Below, one piece after another: positions 8,940-17,201 of a DNA stretch of 64,000 nt. The position numbers and the translations under genes were made by a program. The notes under the pieces are model-generated. The model saw only the letters and a list, made by a program, of their open reading frames with translations, had not been told where the DNA came from and made no database searches. Within the stretch, counting starts at the first letter, position 1. Every line of letters starts with the position of its first letter. The stretch lies in NCBI GenBank assembly GCA_050789255.1, contig JBOZRQ010000007.1, forward strand, positions 131,211 to 195,210. Direction: 5' to 3'. The DNA is from JBOZRQ01 sp050789255. Its GTDB lineage: Bacteria; Bacillota; Sulfobacillia; Symbiobacteriales; Symbiobacteriaceae.

Positions 8940-9395
8940 TCAGAAACGGAGAATGGCGATGATCATTGCCTTTAACAGGCTGGCACGAACAACGTCACGC
9001 ATTGGCAGTTCAAGACCTATGGAATCTCGGTGGACCGCAGCCTGCATGAGAGCAGCCTCGCGGTCGTCAATAATGTTTTGCTCGAGGAGCCGGCCAATGT
9101 AACCCAGCGCTTCGTCCTGACTAAGATGCGACCCGATTTGCTGATGGACCAGAGCGTGCAGTGAGTCCCCCGTCTCCAGGTTCAGGCGAATGATGCGCAG
9201 GAAGCCGCCGCCGCCCCGCCGGCTCTCTACCAGGTAGCCCCGTTCCAGCGAAAAGCGAGTCGCCAGTACGTAGTTGATCTGGGAGGGAGCGCAGCCAAAC
9301 TGGGAAGCCAAGGTGGCCCTCTGGATCTCTACCACACCGGAGTCACGCAGCATTTGCTTCAGAAATTCTTCGATGTCATCTGCCAAGTTGGCCAC
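8940..9395 (-). CDS. ctsR: Heat-shock repressor CtsR
   Basis: CtsR represses class III heat-shock genes by binding tandem heptads. The winged-helix core is visible (SQINYVLATRFSLERGYLVE), with the glycine-rich RRGGGGF wing turn. The GTG at 9395 is chosen because AGAGGTG sits 6 bases upstream; an in-frame GTG three codons earlier would overlap that site. It is the first gene of the operon, downstream of a sigma-A-like promoter and two CtsR boxes, so it should be autoregulated. Confidence 0.95.
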   Translation of the reverse strand: MANLADDIEEFLKQMLRDSGVVEIQRATLASQFGCAPSQINYVLATRFSLERGYLVESRRGGGGFLRIIRLNLETGDSLHALVHQQIGSHLSQDEALGYIGRLLEQNIIDDREAALMQAAVHRDSIGLELPMRDVVRASLLKAMIIAILRF

Positions 9396-9413
9396 GGGAG
9401 ACACCTCTTCATC

Positions 9414-9430
9414 TCTGACGTAGTTTGACC
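9414..9430 (-). promoter_or_regulatory. CtsR operator 1
   Basis: The complementary strand reads GGTCAAACTACGTCAGA: a perfect first heptad (GGTCAAA), a 3-base spacer and a weaker second heptad. It lies just downstream of the ctsR promoter, where bound repressor would block transcription. Confidence 0.75.
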
Positions 9431-9442
9431 TTCCTAGGGTTT

Positions 9443-9471
9443 ACTCTACAGCAATGCTTTATGCCGTTCAA
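9443..9471 (-). promoter_or_regulatory. Sigma-A-type promoter of the clp operon
   Basis: On the minus strand, -35 TTGAAC and -10 TAGAGT are separated by exactly 17 bases. Operator 1 begins about 13 bases after the -10. Confidence 0.7.
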
Positions 9472-9539
9472 ACGCCATGGCGGCTGATTTTGGCCCGGTA
9501 AGGCGACGAAAAGGGCCGATAAGTCACCCGATTTCTCTC

Positions 9540-9556
9540 TTTGACGTTTTTTGACG
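9540..9556 (-). promoter_or_regulatory. CtsR operator 2 (near-perfect heptad pair)
   Basis: The minus strand reads CGTCAAAAAACGTCAAA, two identical heptads with a 3-base spacer, very close to the CtsR consensus. It is about 70 bases upstream of the -35 of the mapped promoter, so it may serve an additional upstream promoter or cooperative binding. Confidence 0.75.
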
Positions 9557-9572
9557 TTCCTGGGATGCGGAA

Positions 9573-9600
9573 GGCCGGCGGAGCTTGGGCTCGACCGGCC
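9573..9600 (-). terminator. Probable rlmI terminator hairpin
   Basis: GGCCGG and CCGGCC arms with an inner GAGC/GCTC pairing lie just past the rlmI stop codon. There is no clear U-tract, so this is tentative. Confidence 0.4.
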
Positions 9601-9612
9601 ACGACTTGGCGG

Positions 9613-10785
9613 CTAAATCACTTCGTAGATGAGGCACTTCAGGTAGTGGCTCTCGTCGTAGCCGACCACGATGGGGTGGTCGGGGCCTTGGGCGCGGTCC
9701 TCGATGAGGCGCAGGCGCCGCCGGGCGTCCAGGGCTGCGTCGGCGACAACCGCCTTGAACAGCTCCGGGGTCATGTGGTAGGAGCAGGAGCAGGTGACCA
9801 GGAAGCCGCCTTCGGGGATCATGCGGAGCGCCCGCAGGTTGATCTCCTTGTAGCCGCGAACCGCACCCTCCAGGGCGCCCTTGTTCTTGGCGAAGGCAGG
9901 CGGATCCAGGACGATTACATCGAAGCGCTCCTTTTCGACCTCCATCTTGCGGAGAATGTCGAAAGCGTTGCCTTCCTGGTAAGAGATCAGGTTCTCCAGG
10001 CCATTCAGGCGAGCGTTAGCTTCAGCTGCCCTGATGGCCTCGGCCGAGGCATCAACAGCGATTACCTCGCGGGCGCCGGCAGCGGCAGCGTTGAGTGCGA
10101 AACCGCCCACGTTGGAGAAGCAGTCAAGCACCCGCCCCCCCTTGGAGTATGGCCGAATCGCCCGGCGGTTGTCCCGCTGGTCCAGGAAATAGCCGGTCTT
10201 CTGGCCGTTCTCCACGTCGACATGGATCTTCAGTCCGTTCTCTTCAATGATCAGTTGCGTGTCGAACTCGCCGCGCAGGAACCCCTTGCGCTGCTTCAGC
10301 CCCTCCAGTTCGCGCACCGGCACATCGTTCCGCTCGTAAATGCCAACCGGCTTGAGCAGGTCCATGAGAATGTCGGCAATGTCGTGCAGCCAGCGCTCGA
10401 TGCCCAGGGAGAGCGCCTGGACGACCAGCACATCTCCGAACTTGTCCACGATCAGGCCGGGCAGGAAGTCGGCCTCGCCGAAAACGACACGGCAGGCCGT
10501 GGTGTCGGGAAGCAGGCGCTGGCGATGGGCCCACGCCTTCTCCAGGCGACGGCGGAAGAACTCCTTGTCGATCTGGTCATCATGCTGGGTCAGGAGTCGG
10601 ACGATGATCTGTGACTTTGGATTTATGTATCCCTTGCCCACGAACAGGCCGCGGTGGTCGACCACCGTGACGATGTCGCCAGGCTGATAGTCCCCACGAA
10701 TGTTGTAAACCTCGCCCTGGAAGATCCAGGGGTGTCCCGAAACAGCCCGCTCATTTTTGCCGCGGGCCAAATGTACGATGGCCAT
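9613..10785 (-). CDS. rlmI: Class I SAM-dependent rRNA methyltransferase, RlmI-like
   Basis: A 390-residue protein with an N-terminal PUA RNA-binding domain (GHPWIFQGEV near residue 17) and a C-terminal Rossmann methyltransferase. The SAM loop is seen as VLDCFSNVGGFALNAAAAGA near 225, and the catalytic region as VIVLDPPAFAKNK with a downstream CSCS segment, typical of m5C enzymes of the RlmI/YwbD family acting on 23S rRNA. It starts at an ATG with GGGAGG 9 bases upstream. It is monocistronic, facing away from the stalk-protein gene. The exact target base is inferred from the family. Confidence 0.88.
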   Translation of the reverse strand: MAIVHLARGKNERAVSGHPWIFQGEVYNIRGDYQPGDIVTVVDHRGLFVGKGYINPKSQIIVRLLTQHDDQIDKEFFRRRLEKAWAHRQRLLPDTTACRVVFGEADFLPGLIVDKFGDVLVVQALSLGIERWLHDIADILMDLLKPVGIYERNDVPVRELEGLKQRKGFLRGEFDTQLIIEENGLKIHVDVENGQKTGYFLDQRDNRRAIRPYSKGGRVLDCFSNVGGFALNAAAAGAREVIAVDASAEAIRAAEANARLNGLENLISYQEGNAFDILRKMEVEKERFDVIVLDPPAFAKNKGALEGAVRGYKEINLRALRMIPEGGFLVTCSCSYHMTPELFKAVVADAALDARRRLRLIEDRAQGPDHPIVVGYDESHYLKCLIYEVI

Positions 10786-10925
10786 TGGATGGAACCTCCC
10801 TAAAAGAAACGGCTCACCTCTTATGATACCCTACCTGGTTCCAGATTTCCTGGCAGAGTCAAGGAAGCGAAGAAATCCGCCACGAACGGGATAGGCGATG
10901 CCACCCGGGAATGGAGGTTCTGGTC

Positions 10926-11978
10926 ATGTGGAAATCAACCCCGCTGCGGGGAGTCATCGTGGCTGTGCTGGGCGCCCTGCTCCTGGCAGCCCTGGCCATC
11001 CGCTTGCCGGCGGAGGCCGGCGAGGTGAAGGTGGACACCTTTACGGAGGGCGCCATGACCCTTCGGATCGACGGAGTCCCCATGGAGTTCGACCCGGCCC
11101 CGTACGTGCTGCCGCCCGGGCGGACCATGGTGCCGTTGCGCGCAGTCTTTGAAAACTTGGGCGCCACCGTTACCTGGGACGGCGCCACCCGTACGGTGAC
11201 GGCGACCCGGGGCGACCGTACCATTCGCATGACTGTGGGTGCAAAAACCGCCTACATCAACAGCCAAGCCCATCAACTGGACGTCGCCCCCGAGATTCGC
11301 CACGACCGCACCTTCATTCCCCTGCGCTTCGTGGCCGAAGGGCTGCAGGCAACCGTCGGCTACGATCAACGGTCTCAGGAGATATCGGTAACCTCCCCCG
11401 TCACGCCCGTCGAAACCCTGGCACTCAAGCAAGGCATGAAAATGCGCTTCCGGTTGATGATGGTCCGGTTAGTCCTCCACCACCACTGGCAGCTGGTGAT
11501 TGACGACGCAGCAGCGTTTCCAGGTCCGGTCACCTACCGGTTTGAGGGCAGCCTTGCCCAGGCCAACTTGCCGGTCATGAAGCGGACCCTCCACTCGCTG
11601 AAGGACAGTCGCAAGTTCCTGCCGACCGCATTGTCGATGACCGAGACCGAGACGGCGCCGTGGGTCTCCGCACAGGTCTACCAGGAGCTGAAGGCCAAGG
11701 GCAAGGTAGAGAACTTCACCATGGGCGGGTTCAGCGAGAACGGTCAGCAGGCGACCACCCTGACCCTGGTCGAGGAGAGCCCGCTGGTCTTCACCATGGG
11801 GGTGAGCAGGGTTCAGGTCAAGACACTGGAAGCCGCCACCCCGGGTGGTGACCGCTTCTGGATTCTGGACGACCCCACCAACCCACTGGTGGTCAAGTTC
11901 CAGCCTGTCGGCACGCCGCTGCCAGGAGCCTACGGGACCATTGGGTACCAGATCGAGTCCATAGAGGAAGGCGAATAA
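10926..11978 (+). CDS. Stalk-domain (copper amine oxidase N-domain) secreted protein
   Basis: A 350-residue exported protein. A signal peptide (residues 5-30) precedes a copper-amine-oxidase N-terminal-like stalk domain (MTLRIDGVPMEF, PPGRTMVPLRAVFENLG, then RTFIPLRFVAEGLQA), a cell-surface repeat module common in high-G+C Firmicutes. The remaining 200 residues match nothing I recognise. The ATG at 10926 is preferred over one five codons upstream because GGAGG lies 8 bases before it. Confidence 0.8.
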   Translation: MWKSTPLRGVIVAVLGALLLAALAIRLPAEAGEVKVDTFTEGAMTLRIDGVPMEFDPAPYVLPPGRTMVPLRAVFENLGATVTWDGATRTVTATRGDRTIRMTVGAKTAYINSQAHQLDVAPEIRHDRTFIPLRFVAEGLQATVGYDQRSQEISVTSPVTPVETLALKQGMKMRFRLMMVRLVLHHHWQLVIDDAAAFPGPVTYRFEGSLAQANLPVMKRTLHSLKDSRKFLPTALSMTETETAPWVSAQVYQELKAKGKVENFTMGGFSENGQQATTLTLVEESPLVFTMGVSRVQVKTLEAATPGGDRFWILDDPTNPLVVKFQPVGTPLPGAYGTIGYQIESIEEGE

Positions 11979-11985
11979 CGGACGA

Positions 11986-12023
11986 GAACCCGGTACCAAC
12001 CCCCGAGGGATGGTGCCGGGTTC
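11986..12023 (+). terminator. Terminator after the stalk protein gene
   Basis: Arms GAACCCGGTACCA and TGGTGCCGGGTTC, one mismatch, followed by a short T-rich run. Confidence 0.7.
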
Positions 12024-12028
12024 CTTCG

Positions 12029-12190
12029 TTACGTGGATTGCTTCGTCTTCTGGCCCTTGTTGCGCAGCCGTGGCGCCGCCTCAAGGGGATCGACGTGCGC
12101 CACCTTTCGCATAAAGTGCGAGAAGGGGAGGTTCAGCCTGTCTCGGTTCGCTCTCCGGAACGTCTGGACGGCCCAGTCAAGCTTATCCAC
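12029..12190 (-). CDS. Small basic protein (53 residues)
   Basis: A GTG at 12190 opens a 53-residue frame beginning MDKLDWAVQTFRRANRDRLN and ending in a Lys/Gln-rich tail. GGGGGTGA lies about 7 bases upstream of the start. The protein is strongly basic and has no signal or membrane segment. It follows the EF-G-like gene on the same strand, and its ribosome site lies within the right-hand arm of the hairpin at 12195-12230. I recognise no family; coding status is supported only by the start context and sensible composition. Confidence 0.5.
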   Translation of the reverse strand: MDKLDWAVQTFRRANRDRLNLPFSHFMRKVAHVDPLEAAPRLRNKGQKTKQST

Positions 12191-12194
12191 AACA

Positions 12195-12230
12195 GTTCAC
12201 CCCCGTGCCTAGTGTGGCAGGGGGGTGAAC
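12195..12230 (-). terminator. Hairpin after the EF-G gene; possible terminator or RBS-occluding structure
   Basis: Arms GTTCACCCCCGTGCC and GGCAGGGGGGTGAAC, one mismatch. There is no long U-tract on the leftward strand. The arm carries the ribosome site of the 53-residue gene. Confidence 0.5.
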
Positions 12231-12247
12231 GGATTATCCGGCCTCTG

Positions 12248-14329
12248 TTACTCGGCCTCTGCCTTCAGGTTGGCCTGAGCGGCATCGATGATCGGCTTGG
12301 CCACGATGGCCGGCACCTCTTCATAATGATCGAACTCGAAGCTGAACTCGCCGCGGCCCTGGGTCATCGACCGCAGGTCGATGGCGTACCGGTGCATCTC
12401 GGCCAGGGGCACCGTGGCCTTGACCAGCTGATGCCCGTCGCCGGTCGGCTCCATGCCGGCAATGCGGCCCCGCTTCTTGTTCAGATCGCCCATGATGTCA
12501 CCCATGTAGTGATCCGGTACCCGCACCTCGACCCGCAGAATCGGCTCCATGAGGATCGGCTTGGAGTTCATGAAGGCGGTCTTGAAGGCGTTGCGGGCCG
12601 CGATCTTAAAGGCCATTTCCGAGGAGTCCACGTCGTGGTAGGAGCCGTCCAGCAGGGTGCAGCGGATCCCCTGCACCGGGTAGCCGGCGAGAACGCCGTC
12701 CGACATGCTCTCCTGAACGCCCTTGTCGACGGCGGGACGGTAGTTGAGCGGGATCGCACCGGCGAAGATCCGGTCCACAAACTCGTACTGCCCTTCGAAC
12801 AGCGGCTCGACCTCGATCTTGCAGTGGCCGTACTGGCCCCGGCCGCCGGACTGCTTCTTGTGCTTGTACTCGGCTGTCGCCTTGCCGCGGATCGTCTCCT
12901 TATAGGCAATCTTCGGCTCGGTGGTAGTAGCCTCGACACCGAACTTGCGCTTCAGCCGCTCCACCATCACATCGACATGGGTTTCGCCCATGCCCGAGAT
13001 GATGTTCTCCGCCGTAACCGGGTCGCGGCGGACCGTGAAGCTCATATCTTCCTCGGCGAGGCGGTGCAGCCCGGTGCCGATCTTCTCCTCGTCGCCCTTG
13101 GCCTTCGGATGGACCGCCACCGAATAGATCGGCTTAGGGAAGTCAGTGCCGTCGAGCGTAATCTGACGGGCCTCATCGCACAGGGTGTCGTTGGTTTGGG
13201 TGACGTTGAGCTTGGCAATGGCGATGATGTCGCCAGGGCCTGCTTCGGTCACCTGCTCCTGGCCCTTGCCCTTCGGGATGAACATGTGGGCCAGCTTCTC
13301 CGGCTTGCCCTTGGTCACGTTATAGACCACCTGGTCGTTCTTCACGACGCCGCTGTAGACCCGCATGATGGTCATGCGGCCCACGAAGGGGTCGGCCGTG
13401 GTCTTGAAGACGAGCGCGCTGAACGGAGCGGACTCGTCGGCCTTTCGCGTTACAGTCTCCCCGGCAGCGTCCGCACCCGAGATCTCCCCGGCATCGAGCG
13501 GCGACGGAGCGAAGTCTACAATCGCGTTCATGAGGCAGGAGACGCCCAGGTTCTTGCCGCCGGCAGTGGCGAAAACCGGCATGATGTTACCCTTCGCAAC
13601 ACCAAGCTTCAGGCCCATCACCAGCTCAACGTCGGAGAGGGCGCCCTCCTCGAGGAACTTCATGGTCAGCTCGTCGTCGGCCTCAGCTGCAAGCTCCATC
13701 ATGCGCTCGCGAACCGCGTCGACCTGGGCCTTCATGGCAGCAGGAACGTCCGCCTCCTTGATCTCCTTGCCGGCGAACATATAGGCCTTCTGCTGAACCA
13801 CGTCCACGATGCCCTTGAAGTCGGCCTGGGAACCCATGGGGATCTGGAACGGAACCACCTGGCGTCCGAAGGCGTTCTCCAAGGTCGCCAAGGCCTTGGT
13901 AAAGTTAGCGTTCTCCCGGTCCATCTTGTTGATGACCACCATGCGGGCCACCTTGGCGTTAACAGCGTGCCGGTGGGTCAGTTCGGTGCCTACCTCGACG
14001 CCGGCGACGGCGTCAACCACGATCAGGGCGGTCTCGGCGACCCGCAGGGCAGCCTTTACCTCTCCCACAAAGTCAAAGTAACCAGGGGTATCCAGAAGGG
14101 TGAACTTGTGGCCGTTCCACTCCAGCGGCGCAACGCCGAGGGAGATCGATACCTTGCGCTTGATCTCTTCCGGTTCGAAGTCCAGGGTGCTATTGCCCTC
14201 GTCCACTCGTCCAAGCCGGTCCGTTGCCCCGGCGGTGAAGAGCATCGCTTCGGCCAGCGAAGTCTTCCCGGCGCCGCCGTGGGCAATCAAGGCTAGGTTC
14301 CGCACCTTCTCGACAGCAAATCTTCTCAA
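12248..14329 (-). CDS. fusA: EF-G-like translational GTPase (EF-G2 type)
   Basis: About 693 residues with the EF-G layout: GTPase domain (HGGAGKTSL near residue 20, DTPGYFDF, NKMDRE), domain II, and domains III-V ending near the EFSFEFDHYEEVP segment. The P-loop HGGAGKTSL, in place of the HIDAGKTTT of the housekeeping factor, and the position outside an rps/tuf operon mark it as the EF-G paralogue group; whether it translocates is unclear. The open frame reaches 14539. AGGAGG lies 8 bases before a TTG at 14329 and only 2 bases before an ATG at 14335, so the TTG (MRRFAVEKVRN) is preferred. Confidence 0.85.
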   Translation of the reverse strand: MRRFAVEKVRNLALIAHGGAGKTSLAEAMLFTAGATDRLGRVDEGNSTLDFEPEEIKRKVSISLGVAPLEWNGHKFTLLDTPGYFDFVGEVKAALRVAETALIVVDAVAGVEVGTELTHRHAVNAKVARMVVINKMDRENANFTKALATLENAFGRQVVPFQIPMGSQADFKGIVDVVQQKAYMFAGKEIKEADVPAAMKAQVDAVRERMMELAAEADDELTMKFLEEGALSDVELVMGLKLGVAKGNIMPVFATAGGKNLGVSCLMNAIVDFAPSPLDAGEISGADAAGETVTRKADESAPFSALVFKTTADPFVGRMTIMRVYSGVVKNDQVVYNVTKGKPEKLAHMFIPKGKGQEQVTEAGPGDIIAIAKLNVTQTNDTLCDEARQITLDGTDFPKPIYSVAVHPKAKGDEEKIGTGLHRLAEEDMSFTVRRDPVTAENIISGMGETHVDVMVERLKRKFGVEATTTEPKIAYKETIRGKATAEYKHKKQSGGRGQYGHCKIEVEPLFEGQYEFVDRIFAGAIPLNYRPAVDKGVQESMSDGVLAGYPVQGIRCTLLDGSYHDVDSSEMAFKIAARNAFKTAFMNSKPILMEPILRVEVRVPDHYMGDIMGDLNKKRGRIAGMEPTGDGHQLVKATVPLAEMHRYAIDLRSMTQGRGEFSFEFDHYEEVPAIVAKPIIDAAQANLKAEAE

Positions 14330-14335
14330 CTCCAT

Positions 14336-14844
14336 CTCCTCCTTAGCGGTTGATGGAACTGACACTCGCCGGAAGCCCCGGGTACTTTTGATTTGCGACA
14401 TGTCCGAAGGGGGCTCAAAGGCGCACCGAACGATTCGGTGCGCTCCGGCTTGGTTCGGCCGCTCCTGCGGCCTCTTTCCCTGTGAACTTGGGACGGGTGC
14501 CCCATGCATGGGGGGCGGTTGGGCGACATGCGGGGACATTGCATTCAGGCGGGCACCAGGTCCCGTGGACGAAGGCGGTTCGCGGGCAGCGCCAGCACTA
14601 CCAGGCCGAATGGTTGAATGCCTGTCCGAACATTCACCTAACGGCGCGATACTTCGACCTTTTGGGATACAACTCCTTCAGCGTCCCGTCTTCTTATCCG
14701 AAAGGTCTAGCAATTAGTCCGTTGGGGCCACCGATCCTCGTTCGGTACTACGGTACACGAGCAGACCCGCGTTTAGACTTCCGTCCGCGCGGTTCGCACA
14801 GAGCATGCGTATCCAGGGCAGACTAAGGTTCGGGGTGATAAAAG
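14336..14844. other. Gene-free stretch between the EF-G-like gene and the 64-residue ORF
   Basis: About 500 bases without a convincing gene. The one clear structure is a 10-bp stem with a 3-base loop at 14421-14443 (GCGCACCGAA / TTCGGTGCGC), which would lie in the leader of the leftward EF-G mRNA about 85 bases before its start. No good promoter was identified by eye. Confidence 0.5.
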
Positions 14845-15039
14845 ATGGACCATCAAGGCGGTAAGGATCCCACGCCGCAAGGCCGTACGCCGCACGTTGT
14901 GGACCGGGCCACCCAGACGGCGCCTACGGACACGATCAGCGAGAAGTACGAGAACAGCACGCCAGGTCCCGACGTCCGCAAGGACGGCGCCTACTTCTTC
15001 GGCTACAAGCGGGAGAATGCCAACCCCGAGATCCGGTAG
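14845..15039 (+). CDS. Small hydrophilic protein (64 residues)
   Basis: ATG with GGGGTGAT five bases upstream, followed within 10 bases of its stop by an intrinsic terminator. The protein is polar and rich in Asp, Thr and Pro, with an aromatic patch GAYFFGYKRE. No family is recognised. A good start context plus a dedicated terminator support a real gene. Confidence 0.6.
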   Translation: MDHQGGKDPTPQGRTPHVVDRATQTAPTDTISEKYENSTPGPDVRKDGAYFFGYKRENANPEIR

Positions 15040-15045
15040 CAGAAA

Positions 15046-15068
15046 GCCCGGCACGCACAGTGCCGGGC
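15046..15068. terminator. Terminator between the 64-residue ORF and the phosphatase gene
   Basis: GCCCGGCAC / GTGCCGGGC stem with a 5-base loop, shared by convergent genes. Confidence 0.75.
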
Positions 15069-15072
15069 CAAC

Positions 15073-15717
15073 TTATTTCCCCATGACGAGAGCCACGAGG
15101 TCCGACGGGTGCTCCAGCCAGTGGTCAGGCCTCGACTTGTCCAGCTCCCCGCGGTCCTGGACGGTCCAGCTGACGGCAGCGGTCTTGATTCCGGCGTTGT
15201 GGCCACACAGAATGTCAAACCGGCTGTCTCCCACCATGAGCACGTGCGGCCCCGGCTGTTCACCGAGCCGCTGGAGTGCCAGCAGAACGGGTTCCGGGTC
15301 CGGCTTATGCTTCTCCGTCTCGTCCATGCCAACAACGGTATGGAAGAAACCGTCCATGTTGCTCACCTTCAGGCCTCGCATGGCCGTATCAAGCTTCTTG
15401 GAGGTGACCACGCCCAGGCGGACGCCCGCCTTGGACAACTGCTCCAGCGCCTGGTGCATCCCCTCGAACTGACGCAGCAGGCGGTCATGATTGGCCACGT
15501 TGTAAACGCGATAAACATCGGCCAGCTCTTCCGCCCGCTCCGGGGACCAGCGGGCCATGGTCCTGGGAAGCGGCTCGCCGAAGTACTTGTAAAGCTCCTG
15601 CTCCGTCACCTCCAGTCCGAGCTCCTGCTTGAGCACGTGCTGAAAGGTATGCACAATCAAGTGATTCGTGTTGATCAGGGTTCCGTCCAGGTCAAAGAGC
15701 ACAACCGAAAAGGGCAT
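15073..15717 (-). CDS. ppaX: HAD-family phosphatase, PpaX/Gph-like
   Basis: A 214-residue HAD hydrolase, subfamily IA. Motif I is FDLDGTL near residue 8, motif II VVTSKK near 106, motif III HKPDPEPV near 139, and motif IV VMVGDSRFDI near 164. The length and the LINTNHLI segment match PpaX (pyrophosphatase linked to HPr-Ser-P dephosphorylation), though phosphoglycolate phosphatase is an alternative that cannot be excluded by eye. ATG with GGAGG upstream. Confidence 0.8.
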   Translation of the reverse strand: MPFSVVLFDLDGTLINTNHLIVHTFQHVLKQELGLEVTEQELYKYFGEPLPRTMARWSPERAEELADVYRVYNVANHDRLLRQFEGMHQALEQLSKAGVRLGVVTSKKLDTAMRGLKVSNMDGFFHTVVGMDETEKHKPDPEPVLLALQRLGEQPGPHVLMVGDSRFDILCGHNAGIKTAAVSWTVQDRGELDKSRPDHWLEHPSDLVALVMGK

Positions 15718-15850
15718 CGGTACTCGCAGCCTCCTTCATGTATAGAAATTCCCCTGTCCTACAACTTTCCCCTTCCTGATTTTGGCTCCCCGCGAAAAGG
15801 GCTGCGTGCAATGGGGCGGCGAAGTTCGTAGAGGCGAAGGGGGTGAGGGT

Positions 15851-16600
15851 ATGGGTCAGGTCGGTCTCCATGCCCTGTTCGGACTGGCCGTTGGAGAGCA
15901 GTTGGTGGCGCCGTGGGTGCAGGACCGGACTGGGCGCCGCGCGATGATGTATGGCTTTGTCATGGGCAACATTGCCCCAGACCTCGATTTCCTGGCCGTC
16001 ATCGCGATGTACCCGGTCGACAACCAAATGGCGGTCCACCTGCATCGCGGGTTTACGCACAGTCTTCTGGCGGTCGTTGCCACGCTGGTGGGCTTTACGT
16101 TTGCCTCTGCCCTCACGCGGGACAAATACATGCGCTACCTGGGGTGGGGATTCTCGCTGGGGATTGTCGGCCACTTCACCAAGGATATCTTCCTCTGGTT
16201 CTCATCGGTCGACATATTCTGGCCCGCGAGTATCTTTGGGATCATTCCCCGGATTGATGCATGGTTCTGGTGGACGACCCCGCCCCTGTTAGGCAGGCTG
16301 ATGGGCGCTGGCGAACTGGCAGCCTTTGGGCTTTACTATGACCACCTGGTCCGACTGTCGAGTGAACAGCAAACCGACCTGGACATGATTCCGATCCTCC
16401 AGCGCATGTCAGCGATCTGCTGGGTGACGTGGGCCCTGCTCACCGCGCTCTCCCTGGACCTACCGGGCACCACCTTCGACATGTACATGTACATCCCGCT
16501 CGGCCTTGTCTTCATGCCCACCTGTATCTACCTGACATGGCGCATGCAGACCACCATTGAGTTCACCGGGCTGTTTGGGCGCCCCTCTCCGAAAGAATAA
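15851..16600 (+). CDS. Membrane-bound metal-dependent hydrolase (DUF457/YdjM-like)
   Basis: A 249-residue integral membrane protein carrying the HRGFTHS motif near residue 65 and an upstream APDLD motif near 44, the metal-binding signature of the YdjM/DUF457 hydrolases. Several hydrophobic segments follow. The ATG at 15851 is chosen for its GGGGGTGAGG site; the frame is open 23 codons further upstream without a ribosome site. The substrate is unknown. Confidence 0.75.
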   Translation: MGQVGLHALFGLAVGEQLVAPWVQDRTGRRAMMYGFVMGNIAPDLDFLAVIAMYPVDNQMAVHLHRGFTHSLLAVVATLVGFTFASALTRDKYMRYLGWGFSLGIVGHFTKDIFLWFSSVDIFWPASIFGIIPRIDAWFWWTTPPLLGRLMGAGELAAFGLYYDHLVRLSSEQQTDLDMIPILQRMSAICWVTWALLTALSLDLPGTTFDMYMYIPLGLVFMPTCIYLTWRMQTTIEFTGLFGRPSPKE

Positions 16601-16631
16601 AGAGCGAGCCGCAAGGCTCGCTCTCTCTTTT
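16601..16631 (+). terminator. Terminator after the membrane hydrolase
   Basis: AGAGCGAGCC / GGCTCGCTCT stem with a GCAA tetraloop, then CTCTTTT. Confidence 0.85.
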
Positions 16632-16632
16632 C

Positions 16633-17082
16633 CTACGCCCGGCCCTCCTGGGCGGCGATCGGATGCAGTTCGTTGGGCGGAACCACGAGGATGGCGCCCT
16701 TCGCACACACCTCTTCGCACTCCTTGCAACCAACGCAGGCGTTGGGCTTGGTCAGCACGGCGGTGCCGAAGAACTGACCCTCACCGGCGAGCTCAAGGCA
16801 GTCGAACGGGCAAATCTCCACGCAGAAATCGCAGCCGGTGCAAGAAACCGGATCGATTACCGGCTTCGGCCAGTCGGCGCGCTTGGGAATACGGGGCTTG
16901 TAAACGCCAAACTCGTCGGCGATCGCAAGCACCGGGCAGCTGCGGACGCAAGCGTCGCAGTCAATGCAGAGCTTCGGGTCAATATAGTGCAGCGCCTTGC
17001 GCTCGCCGCTGATTGCCTCGGTCGGGCAAACGGTGACGCATGCTGTGCAGCCAATGCACTTGTCATCGATAAAGTGGGCCAA
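16633..17082 (-). CDS. Ferredoxin-type protein with four 4Fe-4S cluster motifs
   Basis: A 149-residue soluble iron-sulfur protein. Four CxxCxxCxxxC(P) motifs are visible: CIGCTACVTVCP, CIDCDACVRSCP, CTGCDFCVEICP and CVGCKECEEVC. It could wire electrons between a dehydrogenase and an acceptor, but no partner oxidoreductase is adjacent. TTG 17082 with AGGGGAGGG upstream is taken as the start (MAHFIDDKCIGC); the longer frame to 17145 adds non-family sequence. Confidence 0.85.
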   Translation of the reverse strand: MAHFIDDKCIGCTACVTVCPTEAISGERKALHYIDPKLCIDCDACVRSCPVLAIADEFGVYKPRIPKRADWPKPVIDPVSCTGCDFCVEICPFDCLELAGEGQFFGTAVLTKPNACVGCKECEEVCAKGAILVVPPNELHPIAAQEGRA

Positions 17083-17143
17083 GGCGTTTCCCTCCCCTAG
17101 AGCCAGTTTGCTTTGCCTCAAGGCCCGGCAACACACTACCGCC

Positions 17144-17173
17144 ATTATAGCAGGTCGGACAAGACTTATTCAA
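17144..17173 (-). promoter_or_regulatory. Sigma-A-type promoter of the ferredoxin gene
   Basis: TTGAAT, 18 bases, TATAAT on the minus strand, about 60 bases before the start codon. Confidence 0.65.
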
Positions 17174-17201
17174 AGGCCTTGTTTGGTAAGTCTGTCAGGG
17201 A

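Noticed and set aside
12038..14296. A 752-codon frame opposite the EF-G-like gene
   Set aside because: Same shadow effect: Leu/Gly/His-rich and without motifs.
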